This document shows positions 35,305-45,839 of a DNA stretch of 64,000 nucleotides, piece after piece. Positions within the stretch are counted from its first letter, which is position 1; each line of letters starts with the position of its first letter. The notes under the pieces were generated by a model. The model was not told the origin of the DNA and made no database searches. It worked only from the letters and a program-made list of their open reading frames with translations. This stretch comes from Polytrichum commune. Taxonomy: Eukaryota > Streptophyta > Polytrichopsida > Polytrichales > Polytrichaceae. Location: contig OX485805.1 in NCBI GenBank assembly GCA_950295325.1, positions 11,658,501-11,722,500 on the forward strand, in the 5' to 3' direction. Position numbers and translations under genes: made by a program.

Positions 35305-36859
35305 GTCGTGGAGCTTCTTGTTTCATCAAACCCTAATAAATGCATGCTTTTCATTCAGGTTCCGTGTGTGTTCGGGGGTCTCCTTTCAATGGCCAACTTG
35401 GTGACGAAGCGCTTTGCAAAGCCCAAAAGCACAATCGGAACTTCTCAAGTCACAATATAAGCCCAAATATCTGAATAAAATAGTGCATGTGGGGCCACAT
35501 AGTATCGTTGCCTACTTGCCTAGGTGCATCCCAACATCCCAGCTAGACTCGTCTATAATAAGGGGCTACCTGCCACAATGTTATTTGGAGCCAATGGCCG
35601 GGCCATTAGGGCACATGCTCCCACACTAGTGGTGGCCCGCTCTAGGCTTACCGAGAGGGGACATGCTATGGCCCTTGCGTACCACCCCCTCTTCCCCTTT
35701 CTCTCGACCCATGAGTTGAGGGTACAAATTAAAGTGAATTCATGAGAGAGTTGCAAAAGCAAGGCTTGTCGAGGTTTGTGCCATCGCCCGACCATTGAGT
35801 GCTCAAGGTCCATTCATATTCGGTGGGGTTGGGACGCTACGGTTTACCGTGTTTGAAGTATTTCCAAGGACATTACAAAGCCTATGTTACAGGCTCCTCT
35901 TTTCTAAAAGCTCATGCCTATGACGTAGCTTGTGAATACTACCAGTCATATTTTTGACACCCGAGTCACGGTGTAGGTGCAACCAACGCAATCGGTGCCG
36001 CGGCCAATATTCGTGTCAGTGAACTTATTAAATCAATCACAGAGAGAACAGTCCAAATGTACCTTGCCCCCTTGTAGAGTGAACGGTTGTCAGCAATGAA
36101 TGTGATTCATTTTGCAAGGGTGGCCCAACATAAGTGGGGATCACACTTGCAAATTTACCATCGACAAATTTACATTAGATGTAGCCATCCCACCATCTAA
36201 GGTCTAGATTTGATAACATCAAGGGTTGAGGTTTTGGGATCGAACGAAACCATGTCGTCCCCATCTGTATGGGTGACATAACTTTGATAGTTGGAAAGAC
36301 ATGTGTGAGTGCAAGCAGACACCAAGTAGATGTTGGATGAGCACAATCTACCCCCCCCCCAGCCTCCCCCCAAAAAATTGAGCACATTATATTCATGGCA
36401 ACCAATTTTAATTTGATGCAATGGGGTTTTTTCCTCCTCTATTGATTTGGGTTGTTATGTATGATACGTGAGCCTAGAACAAAAAATAAATGTAAAGTGG
36501 ATATGATCCTCAAAAATGTAGCATGTCTCTTCATTTATAATGCACGTATGAGAAATTCCTACAAGTTAGTGGTACATTTATCTTGAACATGCTTCACTAG
36601 CTTAACTTTGGATTATGGGAACTAACCTCTCAGCTACAAAGTGTATCATGATGTTTTGGTGGGTTAACGCAAGGTGTGTTCATATGTAATAAGTCCCATC
36701 TCGCCACTTTTGTATGACAACATGGTTGAATTATGTTGCCATCCTCTTCAATGGTGCATTAGGACAAAGTCACACTTATTGGAGAAACAATGCCTTATTT
36801 TTGGGGGTTGTATGTACGAAGGTTTTTATAGGTGGCCCTACATCCATTGTTCAACTAAC
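35305..36859. other. Intergenic; nothing convincing
   Basis: No gene is supported. A C10 run is at 36,351-36,360. Several overlapping short frames at 35.2-35.8 kb lack recognisable domains. Confidence 0.45.
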
Positions 36860-36990
36860 TATATTGTTCATGCTTTCAATGTCACTTATTGTTTGGAGTT
36901 ATGCTATTGCTATAAAACCTTCACAAGAATGCGAGTTTTTACCAACTAATGTCGTTAATGTTTGTCCAAACAACCTATTTAATTATGGAT
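36860..36990. mobile_element. F4 MITE, partial
   Basis: Contains TCACTTATTGTTTGGAGTTA and TTTGTCCAAACAACCTATTT in F4 order, without a clear left end. Confidence 0.5.
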
Positions 36991-37115
36991 AGTAGAAAAC
37001 ACAACATACCATTCAAAAGTTTAAGCATGGCATACTACCGATTATTGAGTGACACTCAATATCATAAACGGTGTTGATCTAGATGCATTGCTCTTGGAGA
37101 TTTCCACCACCACCA

Positions 37116-37290
37116 ATCTAAGGGCCAATTCACACATGAGCCAAGGGCCATGATCATGAAATGGTGAGGGCCCTTGTCTATCATCCAAAGGTTGTACCAT
37201 GGGTGTTGGGAAAGCCATTTTGTGTAGTGACCGGACCTCTACCATAGTATGTAGTGAGAATGGACCATGTCGAGGGACCATTGCATATTT
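37116..37290. mobile_element. T1 MITE fragment, degenerate
   Basis: Starts GGGCCAATTCACACATGAGC, then CAAGGGCCATGATCATGAA, and continues with diverged matches to the end of T1 that carries GTGTCCAAAGG. Immediately after it (37,300-37,370) a translation reading LNMIVQHVLDMQVL resembles the N-terminal segment of the Harbinger transposase, a further relic. Confidence 0.5.
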
Positions 37291-37966
37291 TCTTGGTGGG
37301 AGAAAAGGCTTTATATTGTTGTTTGAACATGATTGTGCAACATGTGCTTGATATGCAAGTATTGTGTGAGGCCAAACCCACCACCCTTAAGCGTCCTAGT
37401 CCGGGTGATGGTTTTGAGAATCACATTCACTTCATATCATCATAAGGTGAATTGCTATGTGGCTCTCAAGCCCAAGGTACTCACTTTATCTTAACTCAAC
37501 TTGTTACATTATTTTGAATCTCTTGGCGTGTGGTGGAATGTGATTTCTCAAGGGTCCAACCCGCGGCCTTGGCCATACATGCCCTTAAAGAGAGTCCCCT
37601 AGCACCCTTGATCTTACTCCCCTTGTATTGACCATCGCTAGAGGGGTTAACATTCTCCATCACTTGTGCACATGCTTTATTTAATATAGAGGCTGCAAGC
37701 GTTGAAAAACGCTATTCTCTATACCCCATAGTAGGTACACTTTGCCAGTGAAGGCCACACATGCCAAGCAAGCCTAAGGTGACTAGCTACTTATCTATGA
37801 GCTAACTAAGTTGTCTACCTACTAGGCTATCTTACTTGCGACTAGTACCCATTAGTTAATGAGTAATTTCCACCTTGCTTACTTCCACTAATTAACTACC
37901 CACTGTAGCTTCATGTGTATAGGTTAATAACCCAACCAACTTCCAGTATGTAGCCCAGTAACGCAG

Positions 37967-38160
37967 CTTAATGTAGCTCAGAAATTCAGCTCCCAGCTGC
38001 TGCAGCCGAATGCAACCCAGTAAACCAGCAGCTTAATGTAGCTAAGAAATTCAACTCCCAGCTGCTGCAGCCGAATGCAGCCCAGTAAACCAGCAACTTA
38101 ATGTAGCTTAGAAATTCAGCTCCCAGCTGCTACAACCTAATGCAAACCAGTAACCAGCTG
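37967..38160. repeat. 65-bp tandem repeat, three units
   Basis: CTTAATGTAGCT starts units at 37,967, 38,032 and 38,097. Each carries AGAAATTCA(G/A)CTCCCAGCTGC, then a TGCAGCC-AATGCA block, then CCAGTAA. Units 1 and 2 are almost identical and unit 3 is more diverged. Confidence 0.95.
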
Positions 38161-38465
38161 CTGTCTAAATATTAAACTAGTCACCCCACACCACTAATTA
38201 AGACTTCTACTAAACTCAAGATAATCTTCCAACTAACCAACTAATTCCAACCTCTTAATTCTAAATGTTTAACTACCTAATCCCTAACATTATGTCTAAT
38301 GCTAAGAGCTTATCCCAAGTGTGAGAGGTGAGAGAGAGAGCTTAACTAACTAACTTCACTAGAAACTAACAATCCACACACGTGGCTCAAGCTCTTAAGA
38401 GCTCGCTCCCTTGAGAGCGCTTGATGGAGAGAGAGGAAAATGAGAGAGAAAACACCTTAAGTAGC

Positions 38466-38512
38466 AAAGAGGGAGAGAGGGAGAGAGGGAGAGAGGGAGA
38501 GAGGGAGAGAGA
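38466..38512. repeat. GAGGGAGA minisatellite
   Basis: About five copies of an 8-bp GAGGGAGA unit inside a broader purine-rich stretch (38.32-38.52 kb). Confidence 0.9.
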
Positions 38513-38845
38513 TAGGGTGAGAGGATTAGCACCTCCAATCACAATCCCTTAACCTTCACCTCTAAAGTAGGGACTAATCCCCATCCACCAAGCTTCCTTC
38601 TTCCTAAACTACCAAGGTGGATCCAAAAGTGGGCATTTAACCCGCGGAGCTCACCTTGCTTCACCTTACCCCCTACTTACATAATCAAGGCATTCTCCTA
38701 TTGAAATAAAACCTTGAAATAATCACACAACACCACTTAATGCCTAAACTTAAATCCACACCACACTTCACTCTTTTTATGTTTTGTGAATAATCATAAC
38801 ACCTCAAAGTCAAACTAAAATTGGTTTCAAAGAGTCAATCACCAC

Positions 38846-39905
38846 ATGTGGGCACCATTTTGGGCTCACATATTGGCACTCAATGGAGAATGGGAAAATG
38901 CCTTGATTTTGAGCATTTGCTTTGAGAGTATGAACATGAGCGATCGTAGTGTGTGGCCATTTGAGAAAAAATGCAGGGTTCACCGATATGTTATTATTGG
39001 GTTCTTTCACAGAAAAAATGTTCAAGCAAAGAACTTATGTATGTCATAACATATTCAAGTTTCTTCATGAGAGGTTAGGTTCATATTTGCAGATGAAGAA
39101 TACACATATGAAAGATAGAATTTAAGTTGAAAGTAGAGTTCCAATGTCATTACAAAGTTTTGGGACTCGGATTACCTTGTATACTATAGGAGAAGTATAT
39201 GGGGTGGCTGAAAGTATAATTCCATAAACAATGAGAAAAAATTATAAATTGGTAAGAGTTTGTTTGCAACGGATTTTTGTACAATTTCCAAATTCAACTC
39301 AGTTTAGGATTACATGATAATACTTTGAGGCCATTCATAGGATTCCTCATATTATAGGAGCAATCGATGGATCCCACATTCCAATTTTTGCACATGTAAT
39401 TGGAGGAGAATAATACTATTGTTAAGAATCATTTCATTTATCCTCATTACAAGGTACAGTTGATACAAAATGTGTATTTTGGAATTATGAATTTGGAAGG
39501 ATATGATGTATGCACAATTCCACGTTGTTTCAACTAACAAAAGTTGCAAGATACTGCATTAAAGGTAAATTCATACCTTATAAGTTATCACAGATTGTAC
39601 ATATCCAATACGGCCATGGATCTTCAACCCATTCAAAGAGTATGCAGAGGATTTAGAAAGCAAATTGGAATGCATTTCAAAAGTTATACTTGCATGTGTG
39701 TAGAATTTGCTTTTGGGATTCTAAAGGGAAGATAGAGACTTATTATGAGAAGGGCCGTTGTACCATTATGGCATATGGTTGATATCGTTGCTACATGTAT
39801 TGCGCTATACAATATGTATACTATTGACAAGGACAAATTTAGTACGGAATGCATAAAAGAAGCATAGAGGGAATTGAAAAAATCAAATAGAGAATATTTC
39901 ATTGA
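38846..39905 (+). pseudogene. PIF/Harbinger transposase relic
   Basis: Starting at 38,846, the frame gives HILALNGEWENALILS, matching the N-terminal block of the 51.9-kb transposase. After several stops and frame changes come IPHIIGAIDGSHIPIFAH near 39,340-39,395 (first catalytic Asp), a CVFWNYEFG block near 39,475, and CVEFAFGILKGR near 39,700-39,735 carrying the third catalytic acid (Glu). A downstream block reads VATCIALYNMYTIDKD. The gene is broken by many stops. It matches the 16.7-17.4 kb relic closely over the N-terminal half. No bounding inverted repeats were found. Confidence 0.8.
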
Positions 39906-40319
39906 GAGAAGGACAATAGATAAGGGCTGAAATCGCAGTTATAAGTAAAGTAAAAAATATCTTTAGTACAAAAAATAGTGCATAAAGAACAAAAAAGAGC
40001 TTGACCCTAAAAATATTCTAAGATGACCCTAAGAAACAAGATACTTTCACGACAACACCATTTGACAACTTTCATTTTGAGTGGAAGTCTTTTGACATCT
40101 ATTGTTTTGAGTCGAAATATTTTGAGAACGTTATGGGAGGTCGATCAGGGTAGGTTCGTATCGGTCGAAATAGGTTTGGATTGTCATAAGAGGTTTGAGT
40201 AGCTACAATTCAGATCTAGTGTTTGCTACATACTCCTTGTGTTGCCCTAATCAATTTGCGGCCGTAAGTTGAAATAAAATTTTGTTACACAATATTTTTC
40301 ACACTACATTTACATCTTA

Positions 40320-40545
40320 GCTCTACATTGATTATCCAAATTAGTGTGTGTTACTATTTACGCCGCATAGTGCTATAAGTATTTAATGAGAATGTGATAT
40401 TTTACAAAGCAAAGTCACTTATGTTCTATAATGTCCAAACAACTTATTGAATTTTCATTAGTAGAAATTGAACTCTCGAGTAAGAAGTTATTGCATTGTG
40501 TAACCCTATATAGTAACACACACTAATTGGGATAATCAACGTAGC
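40320..40545. mobile_element. F4 hairpin-type MITE, near complete
   Basis: Left CTACATTGATTATCCAAATT, then AGTGTGTGTTACTAT. Right, in minus-strand reading, CTACGTTGATTATCCCAATT, then AGTGTGTGTTACTAT. Between them are TTTAATGAGAATGTGATATT and TCTATAATGTCCAAACAACT, shared with the other F4 copies. About 226 bp, non-coding. Confidence 0.75.
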
Positions 40546-40674
40546 ATTGGGTCTTTAACATCCATCAACTTTCAATGGGTGAAATGTTTCATTGAGCAAG
40601 CAATTGCAAGTCACAAAATTGTCTTACCAAGTTCACAACATGAGTTGAGATGGAAAAATCTAGAGGAGGTGGTA

Positions 40675-40976
40675 CACTAAATATGAAATTTAGTGTCATA
40701 TGGTGTTTAATGTCACTATGGTAACCTTTTAGATGACACTTTGTACGAATAAGTTTACAAATATTGTCATAGATGATTGAACATTGGATGAAAAAAATCA
40801 CCCCATAAGTGACAAGTAATTGCAACATTATAAATCTATAATCCCCAATTGTTTTTTTACAAGGAACGACAAATAATATTGGGTTAACATTTAGTGTTGG
40901 TGACACTATAACATGGTTTACAACTAGCATTGAGCAAGACAATTAGAATTGGTGACACTAAATATCATATTTAGTG
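40675..40976. mobile_element. MITE B, CACTAAAT family
   Basis: Ends CACTAAATATGAAATTTAGT and ATATCATATTTAGTG with TA at 40,673-40,674 and 40,977-40,978. 302 bp. It is the best uninterrupted reference for copy D at 62.8 kb because it contains the intact TAAATCTATAATCCCC site. Confidence 0.85.
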
Positions 40977-40983
40977 TAGTAAG

Positions 40984-41036
40984 TGTGTGTGTGTGTGTAT
41001 ATATATATACATACATACACACACACACTCACTCAC
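40984..41036. repeat. Compound (GT)n(TA)n(CA)n microsatellite
   Basis: Runs through GTGTGT, TATATA, CATACATA, CACACA and CTCACTCA, a nearly palindromic simple-sequence tract immediately beyond MITE B. Confidence 0.9.
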
Positions 41037-41254
41037 TACACTAAATATGATTGTGTAGGTCTTCTCAACTATTTTCAATATTGATTCTAGAATGGTCTCT
41101 ATATTTTGAGCATATACTCCATTCTCATTCACTTGATGTCAACCATTCCACTCCACTTCACATTCAATCTTCAAGGTTCAAGGAAGTTTGGATGAATGGA
41201 AAACTATGTGGACTCTAAATGACATAAATTGGATAATGTGTGAAGGGCTTATTA

Positions 41255-41623
41255 CACTAAATATTGTATTTAGTGTCATATGGCATTTATGTCACTGCTA
41301 AGTTTTCTAACGACACTTCTTATGCATTGGTTTACAAATATTGTCATCCTGATTTACTTTTAGTTCATCCACTTTTGGTATAGTATGCGTCCTAACATCT
41401 TTATGTTGAGTTACCGTTATGGATGATTGAAAATTTGTTGAAAAAACACTTAGGAAGTGATAGTAATTGCAATGTTGTAAATCTGTATTGTCCAATTTTT
41501 TTGACAAGGAATGACAAATAATGCTAGGTCTACATTTAGTGTTGGTGTTGCTGCACGGGCAATTCACAATTAGTATTGTGTTAGACGAAATAAAATTGGT
41601 GACATTAAATACAAATTTTAGTG
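41255..41623. mobile_element. MITE C, CACTAAAT family
   Basis: Left CACTAAATATTGTATTTAGT and right AAATACAAATTTTAGTG, flanked by TA at 41,253-41,254 and 41,624-41,625. 369 bp. The interior shares TTTACAAATATTGTCAT and CAAGGAATGACAAATAATG with copy B. Confidence 0.8.
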
Positions 41624-41939
41624 TAGATTTTGTGACGAACCCACCTGCAATAGACGGCTCTAACACAAAATCGAATACCTATGAAACTTCAAAATCTCAC
41701 AATCCGTGATTTGGAATGAGGGTAAGTTGATGTGTCTCGTTCATTGAATTGATCTTCACAAATCATTGTGCAAACACCAAATGTTACAAACACTAAATGT
41801 TACATGACATCCTCTCTAGGTTCCACCTAGTCATTGCAACACTGATAATGTGAACAATAATGAATAGTGTGGGCCAATGCAGGGTAGTTGTTAAGGGCAA
41901 TGGTATCTCATAATTATAAACTCTTTTCCATTTATATCA

Positions 41940-42090
41940 AGTAAGCTAAGATGTGAAGTTGGCTAGGGTACTCGGCTCTACCGAAGTGGTGGCGGGTTTG
42001 ATTCTTTAATGTGGGAACAATTGAGAGTGGGTACTATCCAATAAGGTAGAGTTCTCAAATAAAACATCTCGCACTTTTATATTCAAGACA
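41940..42090 (+). mobile_element. tRNA-derived SINE candidate (Au-like)
   Basis: A-box-like TGGCTAGGGTACTCGG at about 41,960 and B-box-like GCGGGTTTGATTC at about 41,993, followed by GTGGGAACAATTGAGAGTGG. The order and spacing fit a tRNA-derived SINE. The downstream words resemble my recollection of plant Au SINEs, but I cannot verify this. No full tRNA cloverleaf is present. The 3' end is not fixed. Confidence 0.5.
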
Positions 42091-42343
42091 TGAATTGGTA
42101 GCTGCAAATTTTCATGATAAGATTCATTCTTAATCAATGATCCACTAGTGATACTCGGTATAGGTTCAAGAGACGGACATGACACGAATCATGGGTTTCA
42201 CACAACATGAACAAGTGACTAGGATGATTACACATCCAACACTAGACTTGAAAACTCAAACCTCGTTTGACTTGGGTCAATGTAACCCATGCATAGTCAT
42301 AACGTAGTTGTTTTGCAGTCGTATTGAGACGCATTGTGTAGTA

Positions 42344-42612
42344 CACTAAATATGAACACATGCACTAAATATCAATAACCCAATCAAAGTAAGTAACATT
42401 AAATGTAAACTCAAACACTACATTTCAACTATGGTAATTTGTGGAAGTTACATGTTTGAATTCAATGTTAATAAGGATATGAAAAAAAGGATTTAATAAG
42501 GGAGGCGACAACAGGGAAAGTAGCCGCACATTTATGTCTAACACTAATTGTCAAGGAATTGAAAATTAGTGTTGAACATGGTAGGATGGTAACAACACTA
42601 AATATAATAGTG
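42344..42612. mobile_element. MITE F, relative of MITE E (reverse orientation)
   Basis: Starts after TA at 42,342-42,343 with CACTAAATATGAACACATGC. It contains AAGTAACATTAAATGTAAAC, TAACACTAATTGTCAAGGAA and AACACTAAATATAATAGTGT, which are reverse complements of blocks in MITE E (63,111-63,447). The right terminus is truncated or diverged. Confidence 0.65.
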
Positions 42613-42724
42613 TTTCAAGCTTTAGGGTGGGTTCTCTTTGACTGATACATGGCCCCACATCCATGAAGTTTATATACATATATACACCTGACCATGACGG
42701 TGTAATAGTGTAATATACCCTTTA

Positions 42725-42890
42725 CGGTATCTAGTGTCACTTACTATTTGGAGGTATACACTGCCATAACCTTTTGCTGTGAATGTAAATTCTATTGCAT
42801 GGAATCTATTGAATACTTTCTTTGTAAACAATGGAAGTTATAGCATTGTCTGTGTACGTCCAAACGGTAAGTGACACTAAACACAATAAA
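42725..42890. mobile_element. F4 MITE, diverged
   Basis: Carries TCACTTACTATTTGGAGGTA, CACTGCCATAAC and, inverted, ATAGCATTGTCTGTGTACGT, then CCAAACGGTAAGTGAC. A hairpin of about 165 bp. Confidence 0.6.
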
Positions 42891-43067
42891 CGGTTTGGTA
42901 CCATTTGGAATATATATAAGTTACCGTGCAATGAGCCCCCGAACCTAGGCACTTTACACATGTTTCAATAAAGTTGTTTGCATTATCATTGATTGTGCAA
43001 TACCATCTTCAATCTTATGATATCAACTCGGCCATGTAAGTTATAGACGAATATGTGTACTCGAGGG

Positions 43068-43515
43068 CCACTTTACACTAGAATTCGAGATACAAATTAT
43101 GTGATGTGTTGAGGAGCCGGGTTCGTTCAAGCTCACTTTACACTAGACTTTGAAACACATGAGGGAGCAATGAAGTTCATGTGGCATTTACTAAGGCAAC
43201 AAGTGGATGATGTTTCATGGTAAATTAGATTTTGCACCAAGCCCATAAACAAAGGTGGGGTTGACATGAAATTGGGGCCGTGGTAATCTTTTAAATTGCC
43301 ATTGGTTTCTTTAAATATTATATTATATATTTGTTGTGGGGCCTAGACATGAACATATGTTGTAGTCTCTGAACATGGCATGCTTCGCTTTATACTAAGC
43401 TTGAGGGCCCATCAATTACGAAATTGGATTTCTATTTCTTACAACATGACCTTTGGATGGTTTTAAGGGTCCTTAGATTTTCATGGTCACAACTCTTGGT
43501 ATGTGTGCAAATTAA
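43068..43515 (+). mobile_element. T1 MITE, strongly degenerate
   Basis: Left GAGGGCCACTTTACACTAGA and right GGTCACAACTCTTGGTATGT, then GTGCAAATTAACC, keep the outline of T1 ends. The interior also has CTCACTTTACACTAGACTTT and a CTTGAGGGCCCATCAA block. The plus-strand 82-codon frame here is a by-product. Confidence 0.45.
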
Positions 43516-45277
43516 CCCCGACTTAGTAAATAACATATGTGAAGTTCTCAAGGTACAAGGTAGATTGTTTCATCAATATATAGTGGTAATAATGCATGAT
43601 CAATTGAATACAAATGATACGTTGGTTGCAAACCTCGGCCCATTTGGCTTGTACCATCTATGGATTTATTGACCCCATTAGATTTCAAACATTACTAAGC
43701 AACTTGATGGTGGTCTCTTTTCAAAGGAAGAGGTTGCAATTTAGTTACTTGTCAAAAACTCTATAATACACAACTTTAGTGCTCCCCATAAACGGGGAAT
43801 GCCAGAGTTAGAGAATAATTTGTTTGTTTGATACCTTGACCCACGGAACAAAACCAAGGAGTTGAGTAATGTTATGTCAAAGGGGCTTAACTCCTAACAT
43901 CATTTTCCAAAAGTTGTTGACACTTGAAGTGTATGTACTGTACACACAACACCACTTTGGTGGTTGATGGTTGTAGTTAATCTCTTTGGCTCCTTTGTCT
44001 TTGTAGTTACTATGTGGCATCGGGAGAGAACTTTGAGGCCAAAGCATGGAAGAGGATTTGTAGGAGGTAATTACTCTTAAGCGACCTTGCCACTGCAATT
44101 CGTAAAAGTGCTCGTCTGCACTTTGTGCATTGCACTGATTTGAGAGATGATTTTTGAGGACAAAACTACTCTTCAACTCTTGCAGTAATTGTGTGTAAAT
44201 TAAAATTAAATAAATAACAATTGTGGTTGAAAGTGGGCTAGAACCATGACTCAAGCATTGTGGTTGTGTGTAAACGCACCTGCAAGGTCATTGTAAGTTA
44301 CTCAATGTGAAGATGTGTGCTATGAGAGTCTCAAGGCCCACCTAGAAAAGCCTAGCCCCCCCCACCCTTGTGAACCAATTTGAAATTGAGAATACGTGAA
44401 TAAGGGCATCTCCACCACCACCTTCACAACTCCCTCCAATTCATATCGAAAATACATTCATTTATGCAATCAACAAGGTGTGGGACATCTCTCGACCTCA
44501 ATACATGCATTCGTGACAATCACGCACCTCACACTAGGTACCCAATCAAAAGTATGGCAGTGAGTTCATTTTCATTGGACCTTGTGCGGCGCGCAAACAT
44601 AGGTTCAACCATCGACAATAGTTTTGAATAAAGTATCCCATTTTAGTTTCTTTACCAAAGCCAATGGCACTTTGGTGTAGTCAGTCGTCTTGGATTCATT
44701 AATCATTTTTAATATAAATTTGAAATGTTAGTCCAATTACCCACTAAGGGTGAATGATGTTCTTTAATCGATCCTTTATTTTGAATGAATTTTAATACTA
44801 TAGTATTTTATCAAATGGCATCCACTGCATTCGCATTTGCGAAAAAGGTCATTGACCCTTCCTCTTCACAGTCAATGGGCTTGTCCAATTGATCTTTCAT
44901 CTTCCCACTCTGCCAAGCGTTAGGGAAGGCCAACATGAGATACTCATAAGAAAAATTGTTTATGGTCTTTGAAGTTTCCAAAACATTCTTCTTCCAAAAC
45001 TCTCAATTACCACTCTCGAGATTGAAACTAATGCCTCGGGGGGTGCACCTTTCATTAAAACCTAGAATCACGTGCGTTCACTGCATACTCTAAAAACCCC
45101 CTATATACAAGTTATTTTTTGTGAAATGAAGTAATACACATACAATTGCAACAATAAATATACAAGTAACAATATGTATACACAAAAAAACATCCATTCA
45201 TATATAGTCATTAACATAAGTATACAAATACATTTTTGAACAATAATCAACCCCTATAATATGTATAACAAAATATC
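43516..45277. other. Intergenic; nothing convincing
   Basis: No supported gene. A minus-strand frame of 125 codons (43,877-44,254) has no recognisable domain and low compositional support. Confidence 0.45.
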
Positions 45278-45832
45278 CTAGCTTTCATCAGCAAAGTCGT
45301 TGAAAACTTTTTCATCTCCCAGATGTAACTCATAAACATTTGATTCACCAATATATGTCATTATAGCCAATGCAATTATTGTCTCTAAGTCTACCATCAA
45401 ATGATCAATAAGATCATATGTCCACTTGTTGTTAGCCCCTTTTTGATACCAACATAAACCAATCTCCACGTTTGATGGACGGTCCATCAAGTCAATTGGA
45501 TCCCTATACTCCACCCCACGATTACCAAACTTCCTCCGCAACCTATAAACTCTCCCAACAAACCAAACCTTAACTCGAGTACATTTTTTTGGCCTACCTC
45601 CTTTTTTCACAGTTTTAGCTTCAGATGTGTTCAAAAAACACACAACACAGTCACAACCAAGCTTTAACAAAGTGTCATGGTTTCCAGCACTCAGGAGTTT
45701 AGGCTTCATATATAATATGCCAGCTCTAATTTGAGTCAACCGATCTTTACACAAAGAAGGATTGCCATTCAATTGACTAACAAGTGTATTTAAAAAAATT
45801 CTAGACTCCCCTACCATTACTGTAAACCACAT
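45278..45832 (-). CDS. Hypothetical ORF, 184 codons, unrecognised
   Basis: An uninterrupted minus-strand frame from ATG at 45,832 to the stop near 45,278, in otherwise AT-rich DNA. The product is basic in its middle, with an AT-hook-like GRPKK near residue 79 followed by a charged VGRVYRLRRKFGNR stretch, and acidic at its end. There is no signal peptide or membrane helix. Length and balanced amino-acid use are unusual for a random frame here, so it may be a real small gene, the last exon of a larger one, or the remnant of a transposon accessory ORF. I do not recognise the family and assign no function. Confidence 0.35.
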   Translation of the reverse strand: MWFTVMVGESRIFLNTLVSQLNGNPSLCKDRLTQIRAGILYMKPKLLSAGNHDTLLKLGCDCVVCFLNTSEAKTVKKGGRPKKCTRVKVWFVGRVYRLRRKFGNRGVEYRDPIDLMDRPSNVEIGLCWYQKGANNKWTYDLIDHLMVDLETIIALAIMTYIGESNVYELHLGDEKVFNDFADES

Positions 45833-45839
45833 TTTTTGG

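Noticed and set aside
34685-35460. Plus-strand frames of 70-86 codons
   Set aside because: They cross the T1 MITE copy and its flank, and the same sequence in other T1 copies is not an open frame.
41940-42090. Functional tRNA gene
   Set aside because: A- and B-box words are present but no acceptor-stem pairing or complete cloverleaf could be formed, so a SINE is more likely.
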